Virus record (IMG/VR): IMGVR_UViG_3300018933_000001
Location: 1-64,000 of that record
Reading direction: 5' to 3' (one strand)
DNA: 64,000 nt
From: a virus
Shown: piece by piece, positions 1-7,588 of the stretch
How the letters are laid out: the number at the start of each line of letters is the position of its first letter
How positions within the stretch are numbered: the stretch's first letter is position 1
Made by a program: the position numbers and the translations under genes
Notes under the pieces: model-generated
The model's database searches: none
Told to the model about the DNA's origin: nothing
What the model saw: the letters and a program-made list of their open reading frames with translations, nothing else

Positions 1-248
1 ATTATTCTATTAGGTTCAGTAACTATAGGAGATAGACCACTATAAGTACCATAATTTCCAACACTAAAATTAGTAGTAGAAGTATTGGTAAAAACAGTAA
101 AGTTAACAGATACTCCAACTCCTAATAAAGAGGGATTGTCTGTAGATTCTAAGGTAACTCCTAAAGGTAAATCGTCTGACCTTGGAACAATAGAACCAGA
201 AAGAGGATTATCTTTCCATTCTCTATAAGTAGAGACTTTAATGCTCAT
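1..248 (-). CDS. Hypothetical protein, C-terminus outside window
   Basis: The frame is open from an ATG at 248 to the left edge, so only the first 82 residues are visible. The visible part is rich in Thr, Ser, Val and Gly (for example SVNFTVFTNTSTTNFSVGN) and looks beta-rich. Its start overlaps the stop of the upstream gene by four bases, which implies translational coupling. It is the last visible gene of the leftward head operon. Genes here often encode head-tail joining or tail proteins, but that is positional inference; no family is recognised. Confidence 0.6.
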   Translation of the reverse strand, partial: MSIKVSTYREWKDNPLSGSIVPRSDDLPLGVTLESTDNPSLLGVGVSVNFTVFTNTSTTNFSVGNYGTYSGLSPIVTEPNRI

Positions 249-670
249 GTTAAATAGAAACTTCCTGTATCTGTATATTTGGATATATTAGTTGTAGTTT
301 TCACGGAGATATCTAATTCGTAAACTATATTGTGAACTCTGCTAGAAAAATCTAATCCTTTAGCTTGATATAAAGTAGCAATATCTGAACCGTTAATGTA
401 AAGAATTGCTTTAATATCTTCTTGTTTAATTATAGGAAAGACAAAGCTAGTATTATCGTATTGCTTAAGAACTAATCCTGTGAGTTGGTGTATTAATTTA
501 AACGTCAGCCCTATATTATTTATTTTAATAGGTTCGCTAACACTAATATCTATTACTACTGGAATTGTATCTTTAGTAGAATGACTAGAGTTTTTAAGAT
601 ACACATAAGGTTTTTCTACAGTAGAATCTTTAACTACTTGAAGAGTTGTAACTTTAGATTTGATTAGCAT
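245..670 (-). CDS. Hypothetical protein of head operon
   Basis: A 141-residue protein with a mixed beta-strand pattern and no recognised family. I use the ATG at 670. The frame extends to a TTG at 706, but that extension (a run of Phe and Leu) is the translation of a hairpin plus T-tract that looks like a terminator, so it is probably not coding. The gene follows the helix-hairpin-helix gene and overlaps the next gene by four bases. A head-completion or connector role is only positional inference. Confidence 0.65.
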   Translation of the reverse strand: MLIKSKVTTLQVVKDSTVEKPYVYLKNSSHSTKDTIPVVIDISVSEPIKINNIGLTFKLIHQLTGLVLKQYDNTSFVFPIIKQEDIKAILYINGSDIATLYQAKGLDFSSRVHNIVYELDISVKTTTNISKYTDTGSFYLT

Positions 671-674
671 GAGT

Positions 675-714
675 AATAAAAATAAAAAGTATAGTCCTTC
701 TACCAAACTATACT
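675..714 (-). terminator. Intrinsic terminator or attenuator in head operon
   Basis: On the minus strand AGTATAG (714-708) pairs with CTATACT (694-688). A long U-rich tract (687-675) follows the stem. It lies between the helix-hairpin-helix gene and the next leftward gene, only a few bases before the ATG at 670, so it may lower expression of the distal genes. Confidence 0.6.
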
Positions 715-745
715 TATTTAATAACTAAATTTAGTAGAAGTAGTA

Positions 746-1198
746 TTACTCTTCAGTTGATCCGTATTTAAAATGAAAATCTGCCCAAGTTTTACCTAAA
801 GGAGGCTTAACTCTAGTATTTAAATCTGCCATGCTTTCATAAGGTCTACTAGCAATAATTAAGGTCGCTGTCTTCTCTGCAATTCCTTTAATATTTTTAA
901 TATCTTCTAAAGAAGCAGTATTAATATCTAATCTAGAAATAATAGTTGGAGTAGGTTCTACAAAATTAGAAACTAAAGGAGTAGGATTGTCTTGAGTAGG
1001 ATTTAAATGTCGAACTTCTTGTTCGGGATTAACAGATTTAGATACTGCAACATGAGTTTCAACATCTATCACCGTTACTAATGTAGGATCTTTAACTATC
1101 TTCTCTGGTAAATCCCCCTCATCATAAGGAGTAGTTCTAGCCCAATGAAGATTACCACTTGGGTCGCGAACAGTTTTGTGCAAAATATACTTTTTCAT
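746..1198 (-). CDS. Helix-hairpin-helix (ComEA-like) domain protein
   Basis: A 150-residue protein. Residues about 90-135 carry a ComEA/T2SK-type helix-hairpin-helix signature (INTASLEDIKNIKGIAEKTA), a fold that binds DNA non-specifically. The N-terminal half is polar with no recognised domain. The start lies 2 bases after the capsid gene stop, so it is probably translationally coupled to it. A DNA-binding domain right after the capsid gene suggests a virion or head-interior DNA-contacting protein, but that role is inference. Confidence 0.75.
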   Translation of the reverse strand: MKKYILHKTVRDPSGNLHWARTTPYDEGDLPEKIVKDPTLVTVIDVETHVAVSKSVNPEQEVRHLNPTQDNPTPLVSNFVEPTPTIISRLDINTASLEDIKNIKGIAEKTATLIIASRPYESMADLNTRVKPPLGKTWADFHFKYGSTEE

Positions 1199-1200
1199 AA

Positions 1201-2373
1201 TTAGTTCATTGTCTGAGCCATTAAAAGCTTAGGATTCATAACGATAGGAATAAAACTAGCAATAGTCGTCACTACATCATTTTCCGGGTCAGTATTTTCA
1301 CTACGAATCTTTAAATAGATACCTGCTTTAGGATTGGGAACATCCTTACTTGTACCTCCACCCATAATATTAGTCTTAGACTCCATAGTTGGGCCGATAG
1401 CAGAGATTCCCATATTCTCCTTCATAAAGACAATTCGGTTATCGTTAAGATAATTAACAGTAACCATCTCACCGTTAGGAAGTTCTTCTTGGTACTTCTC
1501 ACCAAAGATGGTAACTTTAGGTAGTTCACGACGTTCTAGTAGAGTTTTAGCCATATCAGTAGAAACAAGACCAATTTCAGAAGTAGTCATTGCACGAGCA
1601 GCATCCTTGGTACTCTTCTGATCTAAAAAGTGATTCCACAACTTTCTAGACATTACGATTTCATCAGGCATAAAACCATTAGTATCATAATAAAGGTCTA
1701 CTAATGTTTGGATATTGCGAAGTCCTTGAGCGTTGTTATAATCACTCCAACGATTAAGAGTAGGTTCAACAGTATTACCAGTAGCAATAAGAGGAACAGG
1801 GAAATGGTTATAAGGTGCATCTGCCTTCTTATAATCAATCTCAAATTTAGCTCCAGTAGCCATATCTTCAATAGATAATGCTCCGGTACTAGCAGCTTGC
1901 CACTTCATCATATCCATCCGGTCAACCATACCATCTAATAGATGTTGAACGTCACCAAACAAAGTAGTAGCCAAATCGTTGTTAGCGCCACGTTGAACAG
2001 TTCCGTCTGGCTTATGAATAGTTTGGATATTGCGCCACATATAATTAGCTAATTTGTAAGCTTCATATAAGTCCCACATATCATGCTCGTCATATCTACG
2101 ACGTTGAGCCAATTTAACTAATTGAGCTGCTACTTTTTCAAAGCTACCATGAGAAGTAACTGGGATTTCAGCACCCCAAGCAACAACTCTTGCAGCAGGA
2201 GCAACTCTACTCGTTAGCATTCCCATAAAGTTCCTAGTCTCAAATGTTTGAGTTGGGAAATACTTATCTATCAGCTTATCTCGTTTTAAAAGATGGCTTT
2301 CTGTTTCATCAACCAAAGCGTTTAATTGCTTGTTGATAAAAGGTTCATTGAAAAAACTTGCTACGTAACTCAT
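1201..2373 (-). CDS. Major capsid protein (HK97-like, E-family type)
   Basis: A 390-residue protein, normal for HK97-fold capsid proteins. The N-terminal part resembles phage capsid protein E relatives: a helix, a conserved arginine-rich stretch, and AQRRRYDEHDMWDLYEAYK. The rest alternates strands and turns and ends with PIVMNPKLLMAQTMN. It lies downstream of the protease, scaffold-like and decoration-like genes in the expected order. It should form the icosahedral shell. The family assignment is from sequence character, not a search. Confidence 0.82.
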   Translation of the reverse strand: MSYVASFFNEPFINKQLNALVDETESHLLKRDKLIDKYFPTQTFETRNFMGMLTSRVAPAARVVAWGAEIPVTSHGSFEKVAAQLVKLAQRRRYDEHDMWDLYEAYKLANYMWRNIQTIHKPDGTVQRGANNDLATTLFGDVQHLLDGMVDRMDMMKWQAASTGALSIEDMATGAKFEIDYKKADAPYNHFPVPLIATGNTVEPTLNRWSDYNNAQGLRNIQTLVDLYYDTNGFMPDEIVMSRKLWNHFLDQKSTKDAARAMTTSEIGLVSTDMAKTLLERRELPKVTIFGEKYQEELPNGEMVTVNYLNDNRIVFMKENMGISAIGPTMESKTNIMGGGTSKDVPNPKAGIYLKIRSENTDPENDVVTTIASFIPIVMNPKLLMAQTMN

Positions 2374-2398
2374 ATTTTTATCTATTTATTATTTGTTA

Positions 2399-3232
2399 TT
2401 AAGACCATACATCGCGAGCTTCAAGGTCAGGACATTCATACATGAGGTTATTGTCATAATAAGGTAAATGTCTCTTATACAAATAAGCTTTATCTACAAT
2501 TCCTAAAATCTGACCAGTAACTCCACCAGGAGTAAAGTCAATTGAATGAGGAAATATACCTAAAACCTCATCTTGAGGAACCCCAATAGAAGAACCTACT
2601 GGTAAAGTACCTACAACAGCACTTCCTAAAACAATTTCTTCTGTTAACGGGTCAATAGAACTTACAGTACCTACAGGAACAGTATTAGCAGCCGTAGTAG
2701 TAACAGTAGAACCTAAAGTACCAGAAGGAGTAAAAGTAATCAGCGGGCGTCCAGCAGGAGAATAAGCATAAAGGCTAGCTCCAGCATTTACGAACTCCAA
2801 ATCTTTGTTAAGAGAAGGAATACGATTAAACTCTGCTGCTAAAATTGCTGCTGCTTCAGTTGCGTTAGCTGCCCCAACAGGAGTAAATTTAAAAGTCTGG
2901 TTATTGTAAGTAATTCCAGCTTCTCCTACCCCAGAGACGGTTAACATTGCAGAAGGGTTGAGAATTTGCAGTACATCTCCTTGAACAAAACAATAAGGAT
3001 TAGCTATTTTAATTCGATTAGCACTTGTAGGAGCAGTTACTCTGCCACGAGGAAGAAACCGCCATTCTCCATTTTTCTTAGAAACAAACATTCCTTCAGG
3101 TAAAGCATATTTACCATCTTTGTTTCGGCTGATATATTTGTTATTTAATGAAACGTGATAAGGAACTCGAATACCACGAGGGTAAACAATAATTGCCTTA
3201 TCTGCTTGAACTTTACCGTATCTTGTAAACAT
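2399..3232 (-). CDS. Probable capsid decoration or head-stabilising protein
   Basis: A 277-residue, beta-rich, Gly/Thr/Val-rich protein encoded just upstream of the capsid gene. It has an N-terminal section rich in Arg, Tyr and Gly, a central Ala/Thr/Val-rich part, and a C-terminal part with several GxVG and VPVG turns typical of beta-sandwich head proteins. Phages often encode a decoration protein next to the capsid gene, which is the basis for the call. No specific family was recognised; a minor tail or fibre protein is less likely here. Confidence 0.55.
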   Translation of the reverse strand: MFTRYGKVQADKAIIVYPRGIRVPYHVSLNNKYISRNKDGKYALPEGMFVSKKNGEWRFLPRGRVTAPTSANRIKIANPYCFVQGDVLQILNPSAMLTVSGVGEAGITYNNQTFKFTPVGAANATEAAAILAAEFNRIPSLNKDLEFVNAGASLYAYSPAGRPLITFTPSGTLGSTVTTTAANTVPVGTVSSIDPLTEEIVLGSAVVGTLPVGSSIGVPQDEVLGIFPHSIDFTPGGVTGQILGIVDKAYLYKRHLPYYDNNLMYECPDLEARDVWS

Positions 3233-3251
3233 ATTTATTTCTCTCTATTAG

Positions 3252-4280
3252 TTATTTAAAACGACGAAAAGCAGGATTTTCTTTTAACTTCTCAATCTGC
3301 AAGCGAGCTAATTCATCTTCTGCACTGTTAGCCGGAGTAATATCTTCAGTAACATAAGAACTAAAATTAACTCGTTCACCACATTCCTCATCTGCTTTAA
3401 GAGAGAAGAGAACTGCGTAAAGTTGAGTTGCTAAATCTACTTTGTTTGCGTTAGCTGTTTTAGAAAATGCTGCTACTCGGTCTTCATCTTTATCAAATGA
3501 ACCTAAAAGCAAGTCGTATTTAGCTCGGGACAACCAACGCTCGTCAAGACCTTGTTTAGCAAATTCTGCAATAGAGTTAAGCTTTTGTTTAAGAGCATTA
3601 GTACGTTCAATGTCAGCCATCTTAAACTCTAATTCTTGAACTCTTGGGTCAACTGCTGAATAATTAGCTTCTGGTTTATCTTCTTCATCCGATTCCTCAT
3701 CATCTAACTCTTCATCTTCGTCGTCTTCCTCATAGCCCTCATCTCCTTCTTTTAGCTCTTCTTCAGTAGTATCCCCACGTTCCAAAGCACCCATAAGTTG
3801 AAGACCTAAAGCAGCTTCCGGGTCAGTAGCAGTTTCCTCAAACATTCCGTTAAGAATATCAATAAACTCGGGAGAAGCTTCTAACTTACCAGCTAAGAAA
3901 TCTTCTAGTTCTTCTTCATCAATTTCTGTGGCATCTATAATATCTTGGAAAGCCTCATCTCGGTCTTCGTAATGATTATCAATTAGTTCCATTACTGCGG
4001 GAACTAAATAGAGACTTGCTGTACTAAAATTTGCGTAATTGTTGTTCATAGAATAGTTTTGTTCTTCTTCAGTATCATCTTCGGTAAAATCATCTAAATT
4101 GTCTTTTGTGAGTCCTCTCAATTCAGCTAAAGCTAATTCAAGTTCAGCTAAAGTTTGAGTTTTTAAATCTATTAACTCATCTTCAGAAATCTCTTCGTTT
4201 GTATAAGCTTCTTCTAAAGAGTCAATTGTCTCACTGTAAAGATTTACATATTCAATTTCTTGTTCTTTTAATTTACTCAT
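3252..4280 (-). CDS. Probable scaffold or acidic head-assembly protein
   Basis: A 342-residue, strongly acidic, helical protein. Residues about 1-75 and the last 130 residues look coiled-coil, joined by an extremely Asp/Glu-rich linker (about 185-215). The C-terminus is short and basic (ENPAFRRFK). Acidic coiled-coil proteins between protease and capsid genes are typical scaffolds removed by the protease. An internal YANFSTA near residue 83 resembles YANFAGG in the neighbour at 4534. The role is inferred from composition and gene order. Confidence 0.6.
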   Translation of the reverse strand: MSKLKEQEIEYVNLYSETIDSLEEAYTNEEISEDELIDLKTQTLAELELALAELRGLTKDNLDDFTEDDTEEEQNYSMNNNYANFSTASLYLVPAVMELIDNHYEDRDEAFQDIIDATEIDEEELEDFLAGKLEASPEFIDILNGMFEETATDPEAALGLQLMGALERGDTTEEELKEGDEGYEEDDEDEELDDEESDEEDKPEANYSAVDPRVQELEFKMADIERTNALKQKLNSIAEFAKQGLDERWLSRAKYDLLLGSFDKDEDRVAAFSKTANANKVDLATQLYAVLFSLKADEECGERVNFSSYVTEDITPANSAEDELARLQIEKLKENPAFRRFK

Positions 4281-4525
4281 TATTTTTTCTTAAGTAATCC
4301 GTAAGCAGCACCAGCACTTAAACCCCCTACAATAGCTGCTCTTTGAATAGTAGGAGCTTTTTTGTTCTTATTTTTCTTTAGTTTACCTTTAGAAAGAATA
4401 GGAACTTTTGCATCTGCTTCCCCTGCTAAATAACTCAAGCTATAACCCAATGCACCGCCAGCACTAGCACTTTTAGCAGCATTAGTAAACATCTTTCTTG
4501 GGCCTAAAGGTAATCTAGGTTTCAT
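4280..4525 (-). CDS. Small basic protein with Gly/Ala-rich segment
   Basis: An 81-residue basic protein with two Gly/Ala-rich stretches: SASAGGALGYSLSYLAGEAD near the N-terminus and AIVGGLSAGAAYGLLKKK at the C-terminus, separated by a Lys-rich hydrophilic stretch. The last segment looks membrane-inserting with a basic tail. Its stop shares one base with the start of the scaffold-like gene. Virion association is inferred from the operon and from neighbours with the same tail type. No known family. Confidence 0.6.
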   Translation of the reverse strand: MKPRLPLGPRKMFTNAAKSASAGGALGYSLSYLAGEADAKVPILSKGKLKKNKNKKAPTIQRAAIVGGLSAGAAYGLLKKK

Positions 4526-4533
4526 TGTAAATA

Positions 4534-4989
4534 TTACTTGGAGTATTGACCGCGTTTCTTACCTTTATCGGAGCGCATCTTACGAGCCATTGCAACTCCA
4601 GCAGCACCTAATGCACCAGCAGCAGCCAAACCCACCCCCACTTTATTTTTAGCAATAAACTTTCCAGCGCTAGATAAACTATTTTTAGCTTTAGCACCAT
4701 AGTATTGACGTTTTCCAGCAGCAGCATCTTTAGCTTTACCAAAGAATCCTTTCTTTTGTTGTGGGCCTACTAACGGTTGTGGGCCAAAAGGTGTAGGTGT
4801 ACTAGCAGCTCTACCTTGCCTTGCCATTGCATTTTGTCGAACTACTTTACTTTCCTGAGCGTTACCTCTAGCAACAGCCCTTTCCCGAATAGATTTACTA
4901 TCTGCGTTAGGCTTGGCTTTTTCACTTCTGTTGCGACCACCAGCAAAATTAGCGTAACCTTTACTGTAATCTGAGTTTAAAAATTTCAT
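4534..4989 (-). CDS. Basic protein with glycine-zipper-like segment, probable virion protein
   Basis: A 151-residue, very basic protein. The N-terminus has KGYANFAGGRNRSEK, similar to motifs at the starts of the proteins encoded at 6524 and 29029. The C-terminal third has a Gly/Ala-rich hydrophobic segment (VGVGLAAAGALGAAGVAMAR) followed by a strongly basic tail. It lies between the protease and scaffold-like genes. An ejected or head-interior protein acting on membranes or DNA is possible, but this is inference. Confidence 0.6.
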   Translation of the reverse strand: MKFLNSDYSKGYANFAGGRNRSEKAKPNADSKSIRERAVARGNAQESKVVRQNAMARQGRAASTPTPFGPQPLVGPQQKKGFFGKAKDAAAGKRQYYGAKAKNSLSSAGKFIAKNKVGVGLAAAGALGAAGVAMARKMRSDKGKKRGQYSK

Positions 4990-5013
4990 AAGTTTCTTTG
5001 TAATTAATATTAT

Positions 5014-6255
5014 TTAGGGAGCTTTATAACCAGGGGGAAGTGCTGGACCTTTACCTCTAAAAGTGGATTTGACTCCAAACTTCTGTCTTTGATTTTGTTG
5101 TTTAACTAACTGTTTCTTTCTAAGTCGTAAACCTGTAGTAGCATTTTCAACTCCACCCGTAAAAGTATTTTTTACTCTAAGAGCAGCATTACCTACACTT
5201 TTAAGCTTACCTCTTGTAGCATTTCCAATCTTGCTAGCTAATTGACCTCCAATTTGACCCACTGATTTACCCGTTACATTTCTATTTCTAAGCTGTTTAA
5301 ATGCTCCAGAAATAGCTTGACGATAACCAAATTCAGCAGTGTAGCCTTGTCCAGTATAGAACATTGCTATTTCATCTGGAGAACTAAATTTGCGAGTAGG
5401 AGCAGTTGGTCTAGAAGGAGTAACAGGGGCAGTTGGCGGAGTTTCTTCTTCTGGGGGCATTCCTAAGAACATATCTCCTAATCTAACACTTAAATCGTCA
5501 ATAGCAGCTTGAATAACTTCTGAAGGGTCTTGAATCCCCATTGAAGCCATTTCTTCTTCATCTATCTCATTAGCACTTTCTATTACTTCTAGAAATGCAG
5601 TGAAGACTTTAAGAGCTTCCTCTCTTTGCTGTTCTATTGTTTGAGAGGCACTCATCGCTTCATCAATAGATAATGCGTAGTTACTCTCTTTAGGCAATAA
5701 TAGATAATTTTTCTTGTTTCGTTTCATGTTGCCTTTTCTTTGGTTTTGATTCTGATAGCTAAACAAAGTAGCATTAGCAATAGCAGGTAAAGCAACTAAT
5801 GAAAGCTCTTTAATAGAAAAAGAATCTAAGTCAATTCCTGCACTTACAGATTTAGCTAAGCCTTGATTCATCTTCTCAATAATTTCAGAAGATTTAATCT
5901 TTACATCATTTACAAATACTCCAACTCGACCCAACAAATGTTTTAGCTTTGGATTACCTTTAGTATAGTCTTCAGTAATAACTTTGGCTTCTAAAGGACT
6001 TTCAATAAATCCAACTACATTATTAACATTCTTTTGATGTTCAGTAAGAACTGGAATTCCCAACTCAGTAGTTTCAAAGTGTTTATTAGTATTTTCTACT
6101 AACTTGATAACTTTATCTGGTGGAAAATCATGAGCAACTTTTCTACTATCTACATGAGGACTTTCATCAGTAGTAGAGTAAAATATCAGACCTTTTTTAA
6201 TAGTTTCGTTTGCGGTATCTTTTAGAGGTAACGCATTAAAGTGGATTGTTGTCAT
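5014..6255 (-). CDS. Prohead-protease-like maturation protein
   Basis: A 413-residue protein. The first about 170 residues follow the pattern of S78-type prohead proteases: a conserved His in LTEHQKNVNNVVGFIE, then SVSAGIDLDSFSIKELSLVALPA, where such enzymes carry the Ser and the typical ending. A Gln/Asn/Lys-rich linker, an acidic helical section and a very basic C-terminal tail follow, so it may be a protease fused to a scaffold-like or DNA-binding part. It would cleave scaffold and head proteins during maturation. The protease call is from motif and gene order. Confidence 0.7.
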   Translation of the reverse strand: MTTIHFNALPLKDTANETIKKGLIFYSTTDESPHVDSRKVAHDFPPDKVIKLVENTNKHFETTELGIPVLTEHQKNVNNVVGFIESPLEAKVITEDYTKGNPKLKHLLGRVGVFVNDVKIKSSEIIEKMNQGLAKSVSAGIDLDSFSIKELSLVALPAIANATLFSYQNQNQRKGNMKRNKKNYLLLPKESNYALSIDEAMSASQTIEQQREEALKVFTAFLEVIESANEIDEEEMASMGIQDPSEVIQAAIDDLSVRLGDMFLGMPPEEETPPTAPVTPSRPTAPTRKFSSPDEIAMFYTGQGYTAEFGYRQAISGAFKQLRNRNVTGKSVGQIGGQLASKIGNATRGKLKSVGNAALRVKNTFTGGVENATTGLRLRKKQLVKQQNQRQKFGVKSTFRGKGPALPPGYKAP

Positions 6256-6322
6256 AGTTTCTTTATATCATTTAATTTCATGCTACTATATTTTTATACT
6301 TTGGTAATTCTTATAGAGAATA

Positions 6323-6529
6323 ATGTTTCATTTAAATATAAACGAAAGATTTGGCAATAAGTTAAAAGAATATCGCTACAAGCACAATATGTCTCAGTAT
6401 GCTTTAGGAAAATTGCTTAGTTATACTCAAGCAGAAATATCTAAAGTAGAAAATGGAAAGAGAGATATCAGTATTAGTAAGTTTGTGTATATTAAAACAG
6501 TTTTAGACTTAATAGATTTCACCTTATGA
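6323..6529 (+). CDS. Xre-family helix-turn-helix regulator
   Basis: A 68-residue protein that is essentially one HTH_3/Xre domain (FGNKLKEYRYKHNMSQYALG followed by SYTQAEISKVENGKR). It should bind operator DNA as a dimer. It is encoded on the strand opposite the head operon, in the gap between the protease and hydrolase genes, and its 3' end overlaps the hydrolase gene end by 6 bases. A repressor or timing role for the antisense leftward transcript is plausible. The domain is clear; the targets are unknown. Confidence 0.85.
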   Translation: MFHLNINERFGNKLKEYRYKHNMSQYALGKLLSYTQAEISKVENGKRDISISKFVYIKTVLDLIDFTL

Positions 6530-7588
6530 TTTCTTTTTAGAAAATAATTCATTAGCAGTTCTAATAGTAGTTTTAGCAGTATTATTAATATCAGGTTTAG
6601 ACCAGTAAGAATATCCACTATGATAAACCTGCATTGCATAGAACTTATCCTTCTGCATTTTCTCTAGCTTTTCTTTATCTACTAAACTCTCAATTGTACC
6701 TTTTGGGGATCTAACCCACTGTGTATTCTTTTTATTTATAGATACATTAGAAAAAGGATCGTCAGAGTGCATAACATATTTAGTTTCTACAATGTCATCT
6801 ACTAATCCGTAATTAGGACTTCCAACACCTAACATTTTTATTTTTTGAGCAGGTACTCCCGCATTTACTAATATATGAGAAGTGTCTCTAGCTATCATAC
6901 CTCCTGCACTTTGAGTAATAAAATGAATATCTTTGTCAGGGTTTAGTTTGTACCACTCAAATATTTCTTGAGCAATACCTTTAGCATCTTCGCTCTCTCC
7001 TTTAACAGCTCCTTTTCTAGCAAAGTTTAATATGTCTTCTTTGATATCCATCTTACCTGCTGCATTTCTAGCTGCAACCATCTCAGTGTAACCCGTTGGA
7101 ATAATTTCTGTTTTTTTTAATAAATCTCTGTTTGTATTTTTTAATCCAAATTGAATCGGCCCCGTCATTTTAGCACCTGCTTCAAACAACTCTTCTTGTT
7201 TTGATAACCCAGGAAATACAAAAGTCATAGAATCTTTTTTATCTCCTAAAGATTTAGGTGGGGAGTAGTTTCTTAAATCAGTTCTCATTCTAACAGTATT
7301 TTTACCTGCTGCCATTTGTTTCCCTAACTTAATTAAATTACTATTATATTTCAACTTAACTACCGCAGCTCCAGCAAGTCCTACTCCTAATAATCCTCCC
7401 AATGTAGCGAGACTTCCAACAGCAACTTTTTTAGCTAACTCACTCTTTTCATTCTTGATATTGACTTTCTGATTTCTGTCAAATGCTCTAACTACTTTTC
7501 CCTTTCTAACAAAGCTCTTTACTTTTACATCTTTCTTAGTTTTTTGTACTTGACCTGCAAACGTAATAAACGTATCTCTTATTTCCAT
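6524..7588 (-). CDS. Alpha/beta-hydrolase (lipase-like) head-operon protein
   Basis: A 354-residue protein. After a basic N-terminus (with TFITFAGQVQ) comes a Gly/Ala-rich hydrophobic segment at about residues 50-75, then an alpha/beta-hydrolase-like domain. The nucleophile elbow appears as HFITQSAGGMIARD, a plausible acid in HSDDPF and a plausible His in VYHSGYSYW. Such a domain could act as an esterase or lipase on host envelope lipids, or may be degenerate. It overlaps the MuF gene by 10 bases, so it is probably a minor virion protein delivered with the genome (inference). Confidence 0.65.
   Translation of the reverse strand: MEIRDTFITFAGQVQKTKKDVKVKSFVRKGKVVRAFDRNQKVNIKNEKSELAKKVAVGSLATLGGLLGVGLAGAAVVKLKYNSNLIKLGKQMAAGKNTVRMRTDLRNYSPPKSLGDKKDSMTFVFPGLSKQEELFEAGAKMTGPIQFGLKNTNRDLLKKTEIIPTGYTEMVAARNAAGKMDIKEDILNFARKGAVKGESEDAKGIAQEIFEWYKLNPDKDIHFITQSAGGMIARDTSHILVNAGVPAQKIKMLGVGSPNYGLVDDIVETKYVMHSDDPFSNVSINKKNTQWVRSPKGTIESLVDKEKLEKMQKDKFYAMQVYHSGYSYWSKPDINNTAKTTIRTANELFSKKKS

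Noticed and set aside
3442-3639. Plus-strand open frame within the scaffold-like gene
   Set aside because: Antisense shadow with no Shine-Dalgarno and unnatural composition.
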